DNA of 25,000 nucleotides from assembly GCA_905221605.1 (NCBI GenBank), contig CAJNDS010000824.1, positions 182,501-207,500 of the forward strand. Reading direction: 5' to 3'. The position numbers and the translations under genes were made by a program. Of the stretch, positions 17,301 to 22,953 are shown in pieces. This DNA is from Symbiodinium natans. Its lineage: Eukaryota > Sar > Dinophyceae > Suessiales > Symbiodiniaceae. The notes under the pieces were generated by a model, which was not told the DNA's origin, searched no databases, and saw nothing but the letters and a program-made list of their open reading frames with translations. How positions within the stretch are numbered: the first letter of the stretch is position 1; each line of letters starts with the position of its first letter.

Positions 17301-17383
17301 GCATCAAGCAGCAGCGGGGGCCGCTCATCATCCCACGCGGAAGCACGGGCAGCCACTGGGCCGCCCTAAACCCTAAACCCTAA
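14242..17383 (+). CDS. Mei2-like protein, C-terminal RRM spread over seven exons
   Basis: Mei2-type proteins are RNA-binding regulators whose conserved part is a C-terminal RNA-recognition motif. Inferred exons: 14242-14372, 14961-15056, 15831-15904, 16191-16247, 16451-16492, 16815-16843 and 17275-17383. In order they encode TPPTTMMIR; NIPNRYTQREFVRELDGLGF and GTYDFLRL; PKKPQVGYAFVNFLEP (RNP1-like); VFHNYVFQRYRKAPLKE; KIAAVSIAHIQ; GLEANMRHYE; NSAVNMAPRIKQQRGPLIIP. This matches the family order R-NIPN-Y, TYDF, VGYAF, ARIQG, HF-NS. Junction phases are 1, 1, 0, 0, 0, 2. Most donors are GT, but CAG|GCC (16493) is forced by homology to be GC; 15905 (GC) and 15057 (GA) are likely. The protein ends LNPKP with TAA at 17381 inside a CCCTAAA array. 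Identity firm; exact borders of exons 2-5 less so. Confidence 0.88.
14475..14790 (+). repeat. Degenerate CTCTGGGGATT repeat in a Mei2-like intron
   Basis: Variants of ACTCTGGGGATT recur roughly 15 times with irregular spacing (14486, 14498, 14538, 14587, 14620, 14689, 14771 and others). Lies wholly inside the 588-base intron 14373-14960. Open frames on the minus strand here follow from the repeat. Confidence 0.75.
14961..15056 (+). CDS. Mei2-like exon: RRM first half
   Basis: ACGCTCAG acceptor. Encodes (R)NIPNRYTQREFVRELDGLG, then FEGTYDFLRLWL; NIPNRYT and GTYDFL are diagnostic of Mei2 RRMs. The 3' border is inferred: phase 1 is required by the next exon and the only suitable site is G|GAGAGA, a GA donor. 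A GC alternative at 15051 has the wrong phase. Confidence 0.85.
15065..15190 (+). mobile_element. Foldback element, family A, copy 2
   Basis: Ends CTACTTGGAGGTTCATGGGT and TACCCTGAACCTCCAAGTAG are long inverted repeats. It lies nine bases after the end of a Mei2-like exon, at the very start of that intron. Opposite orientation to copy 1 at 3309-3420. Confidence 0.9.
15230..15546 (+). CDS. Possible coding exons nested in a Mei2-like intron
   Basis: A frame open from the GTCTTCAG at 15229 reads IEASWARARVCFASSFVSLA and GRFAMQLGHTKVTSVE. If a 40-base GTGCTG...ATTTCAG intron is removed, it continues as APTDMRYTSHALVYEVGELR to a TAA near 15546. Inserting it between 15056 and 15831 would break the RRM, so it would be an independent or alternative exon, or chance. 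A minus frame overlaps. Confidence 0.3.
15661..15692 (+). mobile_element. Solo right end of foldback family B
   Basis: GGGCTGTTAGTATAAGGGGG followed by AACATC matches the right ends at 21493-21516 and 24951-24979; no left end. It is followed directly by the CCCTAAA array at 15700. Confidence 0.6.
15700..15826 (-). repeat. CCCTAAA array before a Mei2-like acceptor
   Basis: About 17 perfect units ending six bases before CTGCAG|AACCC. Because the exon is identified by homology, this proves that an array forms the 3' end of an intron. Confidence 0.97.
15831..15904 (+). CDS. Mei2-like exon: RNP1 region
   Basis: CTGCAG acceptor, phase 1. Encodes PKKPQVGYAFVNFLEPVYAQ then RSME; VGYAFVNF is the RNP1-like strand. 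The unspliced frame hits TGA at 15917, three bases before the TTTAGGG array, so a GC donor (GAG|GCGGGA) at 15905 is the best junction to VFHNYVF at 16191. Bracketed by a CCCTAAA array on the left and a TTTAGGG array on the right. Confidence 0.88.
15920..15965 (+). repeat. TTTAGGG array after a Mei2-like exon
   Basis: Starts 16 bases after the inferred donor at 15905. Alternatively its first GT (15922) is the donor, but then the exon would contain an in-frame TGA. Confidence 0.93.
16087..16135 (+). mobile_element. Fragment of foldback family C
   Basis: TCTAAATTAGGGCCCC equals the left end of the 22855 element; a weak right end (TTCAGAGTGAGG) follows. Within the Mei2-like intron 15905-16190. 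Confidence 0.45.
16191..16247 (+). CDS. Mei2-like exon: RRM helix 2
   Basis: Acceptor GCGGAG. Encodes VFHNYVFQRYRKAPLKECR. Continuing the frame reaches TGA at 16284, with the family similarity lost after ECR, so a GC donor (CGA|GCAGAC) in phase 0 is likely; GTCGAG is an alternative in another phase. Confidence 0.7.
16451..16492 (+). CDS. Mei2-like exon: VSIAHIQ strand, GC donor
   Basis: GTGCTAG acceptor. Encodes VRGKIAAVSIAHIQ. The family continues IQG-LEA, which is found only at 16815, so the donor is CAG|GCCGCT, a GC-AG intron fixed by homology rather than by the GT rule. Confidence 0.82.
16737..16772 (-). repeat. CCCTAAA array
   Basis: Left cap of the 29-base Mei2-like exon, 43 bases before it. 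Confidence 0.9.
16815..16843 (+). CDS. Mei2-like 29-base exon
   Basis: CTGGCAG acceptor and GTCGGG donor enclose GLEANMRHY plus the first two bases of a Glu codon finished at 17275. The result GLEANMRHYE-NSAVN matches the family's helix after the IQG strand. Confidence 0.85.
16921..16981 (+). repeat. TTTAGGG array
   Basis: Nine units, right cap of the 16815 exon. Confidence 0.96.
17096..17255 (-). repeat. CCCTAAA array with CCCCAAA block
   Basis: A run of CCCCAAA units (about 17178-17211) is embedded in CCCTAAA units. Ends before the last Mei2-like exon. Confidence 0.95.
17275..17383 (+). CDS. Mei2-like terminal exon, stop inside the array
   Basis: GCCCCAG acceptor, phase 2. Encodes NSAVNMAPRIKQQRGPLIIP, then RGSTGSHWAALNPKP. 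The last five codons (CTA AAC CCT AAA CCC) and TAA are CCCTAAA repeat. No G-array follows; the C-array continues, as expected if no donor is needed. Confidence 0.82.
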
Positions 17384-17520
17384 ACCCTAAACCCTAAACC
17401 CTAAACCCTAAACCCGAAACCCTAAGCCCCAAACCCTAAACCCTAAACCCTAAGCTCTAAACCCTAAACTCTAAACCCTAAACCCTAAACCCTGAACCCT
17501 AAACCCTAAACCCTAAGCCA
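17365..17520 (-). repeat. CCCTAAA array overlapping a coding end
   Basis: First bases are the C-terminal codons and stop of the Mei2-like frame; the rest would be 3' UTR or flank. Confidence 0.95.
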
Positions 17521-17968
17521 AACCTCAGGATTTGTGGTTTTGGGTTTTGGGGGACCGGGTCTAGGCTTGAGTGGTCCGGGGCTTTGAGTTTGGGTTTTGG
17601 TGTTTAGAGCTTGGTGGTTTGGGCTTGGAGTTGAGGTGCACAAGCACGACGACAAAAAGCGATCCGTAGTAATGAGACCTCACCCTAAACCCTAAATCCT
17701 AGACCCTAAATCCTAAACCCTACATCCTAAACCCTAAACCTTATCACGGGAGTCGACATAAAGTTGCGGCTGAGCCCCTAAACCCTAAACCTTCAACCCC
17801 TGGACCCTCAACCTTTGCTACCTCTGCATATATTTAACCTTAATGCAACGTTTTGGTTTTGTCTTTCTTTTTGACCCCTTCCTTACGTGATACATTTTTC
17901 TGACACCCACACCCTGAAAAACCGCCTGCGCGCTACGCGCACCTTTCAACGTCTCAATTGTCCTCAAG
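17384..17968. other. Intergenic stretch after the Mei2-like gene
   Basis: Contains the rest of the C-array, another C-array with CCCTAAAT variants at 17684-17741, and a short frame (about 17628-17690) VHKHDDKKRSVVMRPHPKP that also ends on an array TAA. A T-rich, lower-GC stretch spans 17825-17905. No firm gene. Confidence 0.5.
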
Positions 17969-18226
17969 GCTTTGGAACGCCCGAATCTGGAACATCATGG
18001 TGTCATTTCTGGATTGAAATCTGTGCCTCATTATTGCTGGAATCGGCCACTGTCTCCTGAATCTGACGGAGGAAGTTTTTTGAAGCATGTGTGCAGATAT
18101 TGCCGAGTCAAGATAGGATATAGAATTCACATGAAAAGGGATTCTGGGAGGGTGGGGTGGTACCAAGCACGTGGTGATGTAAAGGAGCCTTGGGAATCGC
18201 CGGCCCAGGCTAATCGTAAAACGTAA
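17969..18226 (+). CDS. Candidate terminal exon, Cys/His-containing
   Basis: After CCTCAAG the frame reads ALERPNLEHHGVISGLKSVP and HYCWNRPLSPESDGG, then HVCRYCRVKIGYRIHMKRDS, ending ANRKT with TAA at 18224. The C-x2-C in HVCRYC plus nearby Cys and His suggests half of a metal-binding site, but no known zinc finger is recognised. A minus frame of 70 codons overlaps. A CCCTAAA array follows. Confidence 0.5.
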   Translation, partial: ALERPNLEHHGVISGLKSVPHYCWNRPLSPESDGGSFLKHVCRYCRVKIGYRIHMKRDSGRVGWYQARGDVKEPWESPAQANRKT

Positions 18227-18227
18227 A

Positions 18228-18290
18228 CCCCCAAGCCCTAAGCCCTAAACCCTTAACCCTAAGCCCTAAGCCCTAAACCCTAAACCCTCA
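18228..18290 (-). repeat. CCCTAAA array with CCCTAAG variants
   Basis: Lies between the + exon at 17969 and a minus-strand exon at 18299. In the minus sense it is a TTTAGGG array just after that exon's donor. Confidence 0.92.
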
Positions 18291-18298
18291 ACCGAAAC

Positions 18299-18559
18299 TT
18301 GCCCAAAAGCCCGCACAAAACGTTCATCCAAGACTTTCGCCCACCCAAAGCTCCGGACACAAACTCTATGCGCTTTCTTTGAACCTTCAACCCTGTGTTC
18401 AGCTTTCTTTTGCATAGCCGCAGTCACCCTAGACTGAGTCAGCATGGGAGTCTTGAAAGGAGGATGGCCGGATTCAAGCCGGTCCTGGGCGCCAAAGTTT
18501 CGTTTACTTTCTAGATTTGCTATCAAGACAGGATTCAATATATTATCATCACAAGGCAC
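18299..18559 (-). CDS. Candidate minus-strand exon
   Basis: A minus frame of about 87 codons reads CDDNILNPVLIANLESKRNF, then GAQDRLESGHPPFKTPML, TQSRVTAAMQKKAEHRVEGS and FGWAKVLDERFVRAFGQ. It then meets a GTTTCG donor followed in sense by TTTAGGG repeats, the same layout as + strand exons. The 5' border is unclear (GTG or ATG near 18560, AT-rich upstream). Function unknown. The only minus exon I trust moderately; it would make this a convergent gene pair. Confidence 0.45.
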
Positions 18560-18880
18560 ATAGTTACACTCATCACAATATCGTTTAACATGAAAGTATC
18601 ACTTGCCTTCCAAAGTAGTCTTTTTTCAAAAAAGTGACCACAATAAACGGAAACACAACAGCATGGCAAAATAACTGCTCTAGGCAATGTGTGTACTAAG
18701 TTATCGATAGCATGGTTTTGCAATATATTCAACATCACATGCGTTCAACTGGGCTACTTTTTTCTTCGTTTCAAACTCGCATATTTTTGTCTAAACCATT
18801 ACGAGTTCTTTGCGATCGAGTTGAAAAGTTATCTTAAGTTTATCCGCATCCTTCACGATTACTCCCCGGGCTAGATCGCG
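18560..18880. other. AT-rich island
   Basis: Base composition drops well below that of its neighbours, with short frames on both strands (18535-18738 minus, 18689-18874 plus) rich in Phe, Ile and Leu. No family recognised. Could be intron, regulatory DNA, or an insert of foreign or organellar origin; nothing in the bases decides. Confidence 0.4.
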
Positions 18881-19020
18881 AATGAACACATGAACACGAT
18901 CAGAAAGCAAGGGAGGATATGCGACTCGGGGGCGTGCGCTCTCTTGGGTGCTTTCAACACCAGCGCGCCCCCTCAGTGCGAGACAGCCTGAACCCCGAGC
19001 CCTGAACCCCAACCCTCGAA

Positions 19021-19176
19021 TCTTAGGGTAGTTACATGGTCCCCTAGAATGGGCCCTTAAAAAAGGGGACCCCCTAAATACCGCATATATACCCTATACA
19101 AATAAAGGGCCCATACTTCAGAACCCTTTAAAAGGAGGCGAGGGACCACGTTAAGGGCCCATGTAGCCACCCTTAG
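19021..19176. mobile_element. Foldback element, family D
   Basis: TCTTAGGGTAGTTACATGG (19021) and CCATGTAGCCACCCTTAGA (ending 19176) are inverted repeats with few mismatches, continued inward by imperfect GGGCCCTTAA blocks. Length 156. No coding capacity. Its right end supplies a CCCTTAG acceptor for the following open frame. Confidence 0.8.
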
Positions 19177-19277
19177 ATCGAAGACACCCCAAGGTGAAAT
19201 CTGCCCCTGATTCACGACCTGGGTCTCGCCGGGAGCGGCTGCACTCCAAGTTCCTTGGCAGGGGTTTTGGGGGTCCA
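19175..19277 (+). CDS. Candidate exon starting at the foldback element's edge
   Basis: From the CCACCCTTAG of family D a phase 1 frame reads RRHPKVKSAPDSRPGSRRER, then LHSKFLGRGFGGPG, to GTTTAGGG at 19278. Very basic and Ser/Arg rich. Function unknown; the arrangement (element AG, exon, array GT) is the main point. Confidence 0.4.
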
Positions 19278-19324
19278 GGGGTTTAGGGTTTAGGGTTTAG
19301 GGTTTAGGGTTTAGGGTTTAGGGG
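19278..19324 (+). repeat. TTTAGGG array starting at a donor
   Basis: Follows the 19175 candidate exon. A G14 run lies at about 19354-19367. Confidence 0.93.
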
Positions 19325-19469
19325 TAGAGTGGGCTACGGGTTTAAGGTGTTTGGGGGGGGGGGGGGGGTTCAGTTCTTTCGGGGTTTGTAGGGATAGAGG
19401 GTTTAATTCGGGGGTCTTTGGCTGCTCAGGGAGTATAGGTGTCAGATGTTTAGGGGTAACCCAAAACAC

Positions 19470-19547
19470 TACACCCTGAACCCTAAACCCTAAACCCTAA
19501 ACCCTAAACCCTAAACCCTAAACCCTAAACCCTAAACCCTAAACCCC
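19470..19547 (-). repeat. CCCTAAA array
   Basis: About 10 units; the next 250 bases contain no convincing exon. Confidence 0.95.
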
Positions 19548-19796
19548 AAGGTCTTTTGGGGTTTGGGGTGAAAATAGGGTTCGGCTTGGGGGTTAGGGTC
19601 CCGGGTTTTGGGCCTTCAGGGTTGTTTGTTGATGCTTGTTGCCTTGACCGACCGAGGCTTCCATAGGACAGTGAGTGGAGCTTGATTCATGTCCGGGTGT
19701 GCATGTCTGGCGTGATTTGTGCAGAGGGGGGGGGGCATGAGGTTGTGGAGTGTGTGGGGAATCCAAAGCCCAAAGCCCAAAACTCAAAACCCAAAG

Positions 19797-19876
19797 CCCT
19801 AAACCCTAAACCCTAAACCCTAAACCCTAAACCCTAAACCCTAAACCCTAAATCCTAAACCCTAAACCCTAAACCC
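19797..19876 (-). repeat. CCCTAAA array
   Basis: About 11 units; brackets, with the array at 19986, a 110-base island rich in GAAGCCC motifs and lacking a clear exon. Confidence 0.95.
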
Positions 19877-19985
19877 CACGCACTTCTGGGCGAGGGCCCC
19901 AGAGATCCCTAAGGCCTAGAAAGCCCCGAAGACCCGACTCCCTGAAGCGCCGCGGAAGCCCCTGAAGCCCTAAGCCCTGAGGGGT

Positions 19986-20208
19986 TGTTTAGGGTTTAGG
20001 GTTTAGGGTTTAGGGTTAGGATTTTGGGTTTAGGGTTTAGGGTTTAGGGTTTAGGGTTAGGGTTTAAGGTTTAGGGTTTAGGGTTTAGGGTTTAGGGTTT
20101 AGGGTTTAGGGTTTAGGGTTTAGGGTTTAGGGTTTAGGGTTTAGGGTTTAGGGTTTAGGGTTTAGGGTTTAGGGTTTAGGGTTTAGGGTTTAGGGTTTAG
20201 GGTCTAGG
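19986..20208 (+). repeat. Longest TTTAGGG array of the window
   Basis: About 31 units, of which more than 20 at 20066-20204 are perfect and uninterrupted; its left end contains TTAGGG and TTTAAGG variants. A small hairpin (TCGAATAGTAT...ATACTATACGA, 20210-20256) follows. Confidence 0.97.
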
Positions 20209-20283
20209 GTCGAATAGTATTCCCTCAGAATCCCTTTATAGATATACTATACGAACCCCCAAAACCCTATTCTGATTCTTCAG

Positions 20284-20349
20284 GCCCCTATACCAGAAGT
20301 AGCAGACGTCTGGCGCGCCAGCCGCAAGCATCCAACCGGACGCGGACTT
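20284..20349 (+). CDS. Candidate exon
   Basis: GATTCTTCAG acceptor, frame APIPEVADVWRASRKHPTGR, then GL, ending at GTTTAA, which is either a donor (20350) or Val plus TAA stop. Its phase does not connect simply to the exon at 20570. A 197-codon minus frame (20236-20829) overlaps. Confidence 0.4.
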
Positions 20350-20569
20350 GTTTAAAGTGTTTTTGCGCGCGCCACGGAGGGAGCCGGAGCCTGGGGTTCC
20401 AGGATTTTTTAGGATTTTTGGGGGCTTTTTGGTAGGGTTTTCTTCGGCCTTACATGCTAGTAGGGGGTTTATAAGGAGACCGTGCTCGAGCGTTGGATGG
20501 TCCAGGGTGTTCCGGGTGTTGAGGGTTTGTCTCAAGAAAGGGGGGGTTGAGGCTGTTGGGGTTCTGCAG

Positions 20570-21049
20570 TGGGTTTGAGCGGCTTGGTGTTTGTTTTTTG
20601 GTGGCCTCGGAAAGCCCACGTGGTGCTTTTTGCAAACTCGATGAGTTTGTGCTGTATCCGATGGGGATACAAAGGCAAAAGACAGACTCTTTTGCGGGAG
20701 TTCTTGATGTTGAGGACTCTCAGCCTGACTGCCTCGGGGCCATTGCCCCTTGCCCTCCCGCTCCCTGCAATCCACACGTGGAAGAGCCGGGTATGGGGGG
20801 TCCCATCCGGAGGTGTCAGAAGAACGCACTGTAGCCGCAGGGCTGGACTCCGTGCTTTTCGGCAGCTCTTCGTTGCTCTCCAGCTCTGCGTCGTCTCACG
20901 GCTTCCTGGAACGACCAGTTAGCACAAAGCCGGCTCCTGGAATCACGAAACACGAACCTCAAAGCCTCAGGGCATCACAGATCCCACGCCTAAACCCCAA
21001 ACTCCCAAACCCCGAACGCCAATCCATAAACCCTCGAAGCCTCCTATAG
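20570..21049 (+). CDS. Two-exon gene fragment, product unknown
   Basis: Exon 20570-20777 follows TTCTGCAG (phase 2) and reads GFERLGVCFLVASESPRGAF, then KLDEFVLYPMGIQRQKTDSF and AGVLDVEDSQPDCLGAIAPC. Exon 20813-21049 reads VSEERTVAAGLDSVLFGSSS, then a Ser-rich run, and ends at TAG 21047. They join in phase 0 if a 35-base intron (GTGGAA...CCGGAG) is removed. The first half looks globular, the second disordered. A 197-codon minus frame overlaps; I favour + because of splice signals and composition, but this is not proven. Confidence 0.48.
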
Positions 21050-21420
21050 AGGGGACTCGAGGCTTCGGGCTTTCGGGCTTTAGGGCTTTAGGGTTTCGGG
21101 TTTAGGGCTTGCTCTTCAACCCAAATTCTAGACGGTCCCAAGCTCCTAAGGCACACGCATCTACAGCTCTGGGGCCTAGTTTAGGGCCGAAAGTCTTTTT
21201 GGCCAAAAGGCCCTTTTGCAAGCAGGAGCAGTACTCCCATCTCAGGTCACCCTTCATCATTCTGCAAAAGTTCCCAGAAACATGTTCCCTACCTCTTGTG
21301 GTTCCGAAGTACATATATACACATATACATAAAGAGCACAAACTAACCTTACCAAGCTATCATTCTTCTGTACCTTGGCAGCAAAACCCCAAAACAACTC
21401 AACCCTGACAACTCTACACC
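21050..21420. other. Stretch without a firm gene
   Basis: A + frame (SLGPKVFLAKRPFCKQEQYS, RSPFIILQKFPETCSLPLVV) and a minus frame overlap at 21109-21341. A GTACAT after CCGAA (21309) could be a donor for the + frame, but the acceptor is unclear. Confidence 0.35.
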
Positions 21421-21422
21421 TT

Positions 21423-21516
21423 GGGATGTTCCCCTTATACCAACAAGTCCCTCATAGGGATTCTAACAGGGGTTACTTGAATCCCGATGAATGGACTGCT
21501 AGTATAAGGCGGGAAC
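21423..21516 (+). mobile_element. Foldback element, family B, full copy
   Basis: Left GGGATGTTCCCCTTATACCA (21423, continuing ACAAGTCC) and right GGACTGCTAGTATAAGGCGG (continuing GAAC) are long inverted repeats. The right end breaks off into CCCTGAA repeats at the point where ATCCC is expected, so an array has replaced or invaded the terminus. Confidence 0.8.
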
Positions 21517-21568
21517 CCTGAACCCTGAACCCTGAACCCTGAACCCTGAACCCTAAACCCTAAACCCC
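21513..21568 (-). repeat. CCCTGAA/CCCTAAA array
   Basis: Six CCCTGAA units (a variant amplified as a block), then CCCTAAA. Begins at the truncated end of the family B element. Confidence 0.92.
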
Positions 21569-21585
21569 CAAAAAAAGCTGGCCCT

Positions 21586-21678
21586 CAGCAAAACCGGGCG
21601 CCGCGCTGCGTCTTCCGTGTTGGCCTCCAATTCTTCCGTCCAGACCTGCACCACTCTGGAAGGATGGCCTTCGGCTTG
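21586..21678 (+). CDS. Candidate exon whose end is duplicated
   Basis: After CCCTCAG the frame KTGRRAASSVLASNSSVQTC, then TTLEGWPSA, ends in TGA at about 21676-21678. Its last 20 bases lie in a 29-base segment (21656-21684) repeated exactly at 21801-21829 beyond a TTTAGGG array. Function unknown. Confidence 0.4.
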
Positions 21679-21829
21679 AGGGCTTTGCAGGGGTTAAGGG
21701 GTTTAGGGTTTAGGGTTTAGGGTTTAGGGTTTAGGGTTTAGGGTCTAGGGTTTAGGGTTTAGGGTCTAGGGTTTAGGGTTTAGGGTTTAGGGTTTAGGGC
21801 CTGGAAGGATGGCCTTCGGCTTGAGGGCT
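21656..21829. repeat. 29-bp direct repeat flanking a TTTAGGG array
   Basis: CTGGAAGGATGGCCTTCGGC plus TTGAGGGCT occurs at 21656-21684 and again, identical, at 21801-21829. The 116 bases between are almost entirely TTTAGGG repeat (21694-21799). This looks like a duplication of the array's insertion site. Confidence 0.9.
21694..21799 (+). repeat. TTTAGGG array inside a direct repeat
   Basis: About 15 units with GTCTAGG variants, bounded by the two 29-base copies. Confidence 0.96.
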
Positions 21830-21911
21830 CCAGGGTTTAGGGGTTTCAGGGTTTAGGGTTGTACGGGTATCAAAAGGGCTTCCATAGAGCTCAGTGTTTC
21901 AGGATTGAAGA

Positions 21912-21943
<32 letters not shown>

Positions 21944-22215
21944 GGGGGGTTGAGGGGCAGAGGTCTTAGGGCCTTAAGTTTAAGTATTTTGGTGGGGGCG
22001 TGGGAGTTTCGGGTTGAAAGGATTTAGGCGGATTGGAGGACCGGGGTAGGGGTTTGGGAGTTTAGCGCTTTCAGGTGTGCAAGGGTTTAGGAGTTTAGGG
22101 TTTTAGGGTTCAGGGGTTCAGGCTGTTGTTCTTCGAGCTTCTTGTTGTGGGGTTTAGCTCTTGTTGTTGTGGGCTTGCAGGCTTTGCTATGGGCTTGTGG
22201 GTGGGGTTTCTGGGC
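21830..22215. other. G-rich, probably non-coding
   Basis: Degenerate TTTAGGG-like sequence, then T10 followed by G27 (21913-21949), a likely replication or sequencing obstacle. No exon seen. Confidence 0.6.
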
Positions 22216-22303
22216 CCTTGTTGGTTATAGTTTTACATTCTTATCTTCTTAAATGCCCAATAAGGAATAACAAGTGATGATTTTTAATGTAACCCCAACA
22301 AGG
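22216..22303. mobile_element. Foldback element, family F
   Basis: CCTTGTTGG...TTACATT at the left and AATGTAACCCCAACAAGG at the right are inverted repeats. 88 bases, A/T-rich interior, no second copy seen. Confidence 0.65.
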
Positions 22304-22481
22304 ATTCAAGGTGTGTAGGGTTGAGTTTGAGAGTTGCTGATTTTCCCGGTGTCGGGGCGTTTGGGACATGTTCTCCGGCACCTGCCCCTTATTGCAGCTT
22401 GTTCGTTTTGGGGGAGTTTGGGTTTATATCTCGTTTCGGGGTGCGAGTCTACCGGCTACTGTCGCATCCTTGCTTCCAGGT

Positions 22482-22540
22482 CGAATTCAAACATTGTTTT
22501 TGAAGCCTTCCTCGGGTCGAGGGAAGGGGCTGCACCATGA
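22482..22540 (+). CDS. Candidate terminal exon
   Basis: TGCTTCCAG acceptor, phase 2, then SNSNIVFEAFLGSREGAAP and TGA. Three overlapping + frames are open upstream (22321-22553), so the upstream exon is undefined. Confidence 0.35.
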
Positions 22541-22610
22541 CATAGAGTTGTGATGTTAATGGTTCTCGAAGCGCCACAGCGCCAGTCTCCGTGGTTAGGG
22601 GTTAGGTCCA

Positions 22611-22640
22611 GGGTTTAGGGTTTAGGGTTTAGGGTTTCGA
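22611..22640 (+). repeat. Short TTTAGGG array
   Basis: Four units; the next bases (TTTCGAAACCC) form a small palindrome-like turn into CCCTCAAC. Confidence 0.88.
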
Positions 22641-22702
22641 AACCCTCAACTTGTTCGCAGCCCCCTTCACTGATGGCCCGCTTTGCCTACAAGTCTGCTG
22701 AG

Positions 22703-22849
22703 CTTTTCGCACGGACAAAACTTTGGCTGGCAATGGAAACCCAGTTGCCCAGCCTCCTTTGGGCTTCCGTAGGCCTCCGCAAAAAAACGGACCCCGGTTT
22801 AATGTGAACAAGCTCGTGGATGGCAAAACAGTTTTCCATCGTCGTGGGT
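22703..22849 (+). CDS. Candidate exon before a family C element
   Basis: Frame FRTDKTLAGNGNPVAQPPLG, then FRRPPQKNGPRFNVNKLVDG and KTVFHRRG, to a GTAACA donor at about 22847-22850. A competing frame from TTCGCAG (PPSLMARFAYKSAELFARTK) stops at 22804. Confidence 0.4.
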
Positions 22850-22854
22850 AACAT

Positions 22855-22953
22855 GGGTAGTTCTCTAAATTAGGGCCCCTTTTTGGGTCCCCCATAGAAG
22901 GCGGCACCCTTAGAGTGAAGACCCTAAACGGGACCTAATTCAGAGAACGACCC
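22855..22953. mobile_element. Foldback element, family C, reference copy
   Basis: GGGTAGTTCTCTAAATTAGG (22855) mirrors CCTAATTCAGAGAACGACCC (ending 22953); an ACATG flank is shared on both sides. Related ends occur at 6243, 13268-13411 and 16087. The right inverted repeat contains TTCAGAG, usable as an acceptor. Confidence 0.8.

Noticed and set aside
20236-20829. The longest open frame in the window (197 codons, minus strand)
   Set aside because: It lies antisense to two + exon candidates with good splice signals, is Pro/Ser/Thr/Lys/His rich like an antisense translation, and its length is not clearly beyond chance in 25 kb. It should be retested if the + exons fail.
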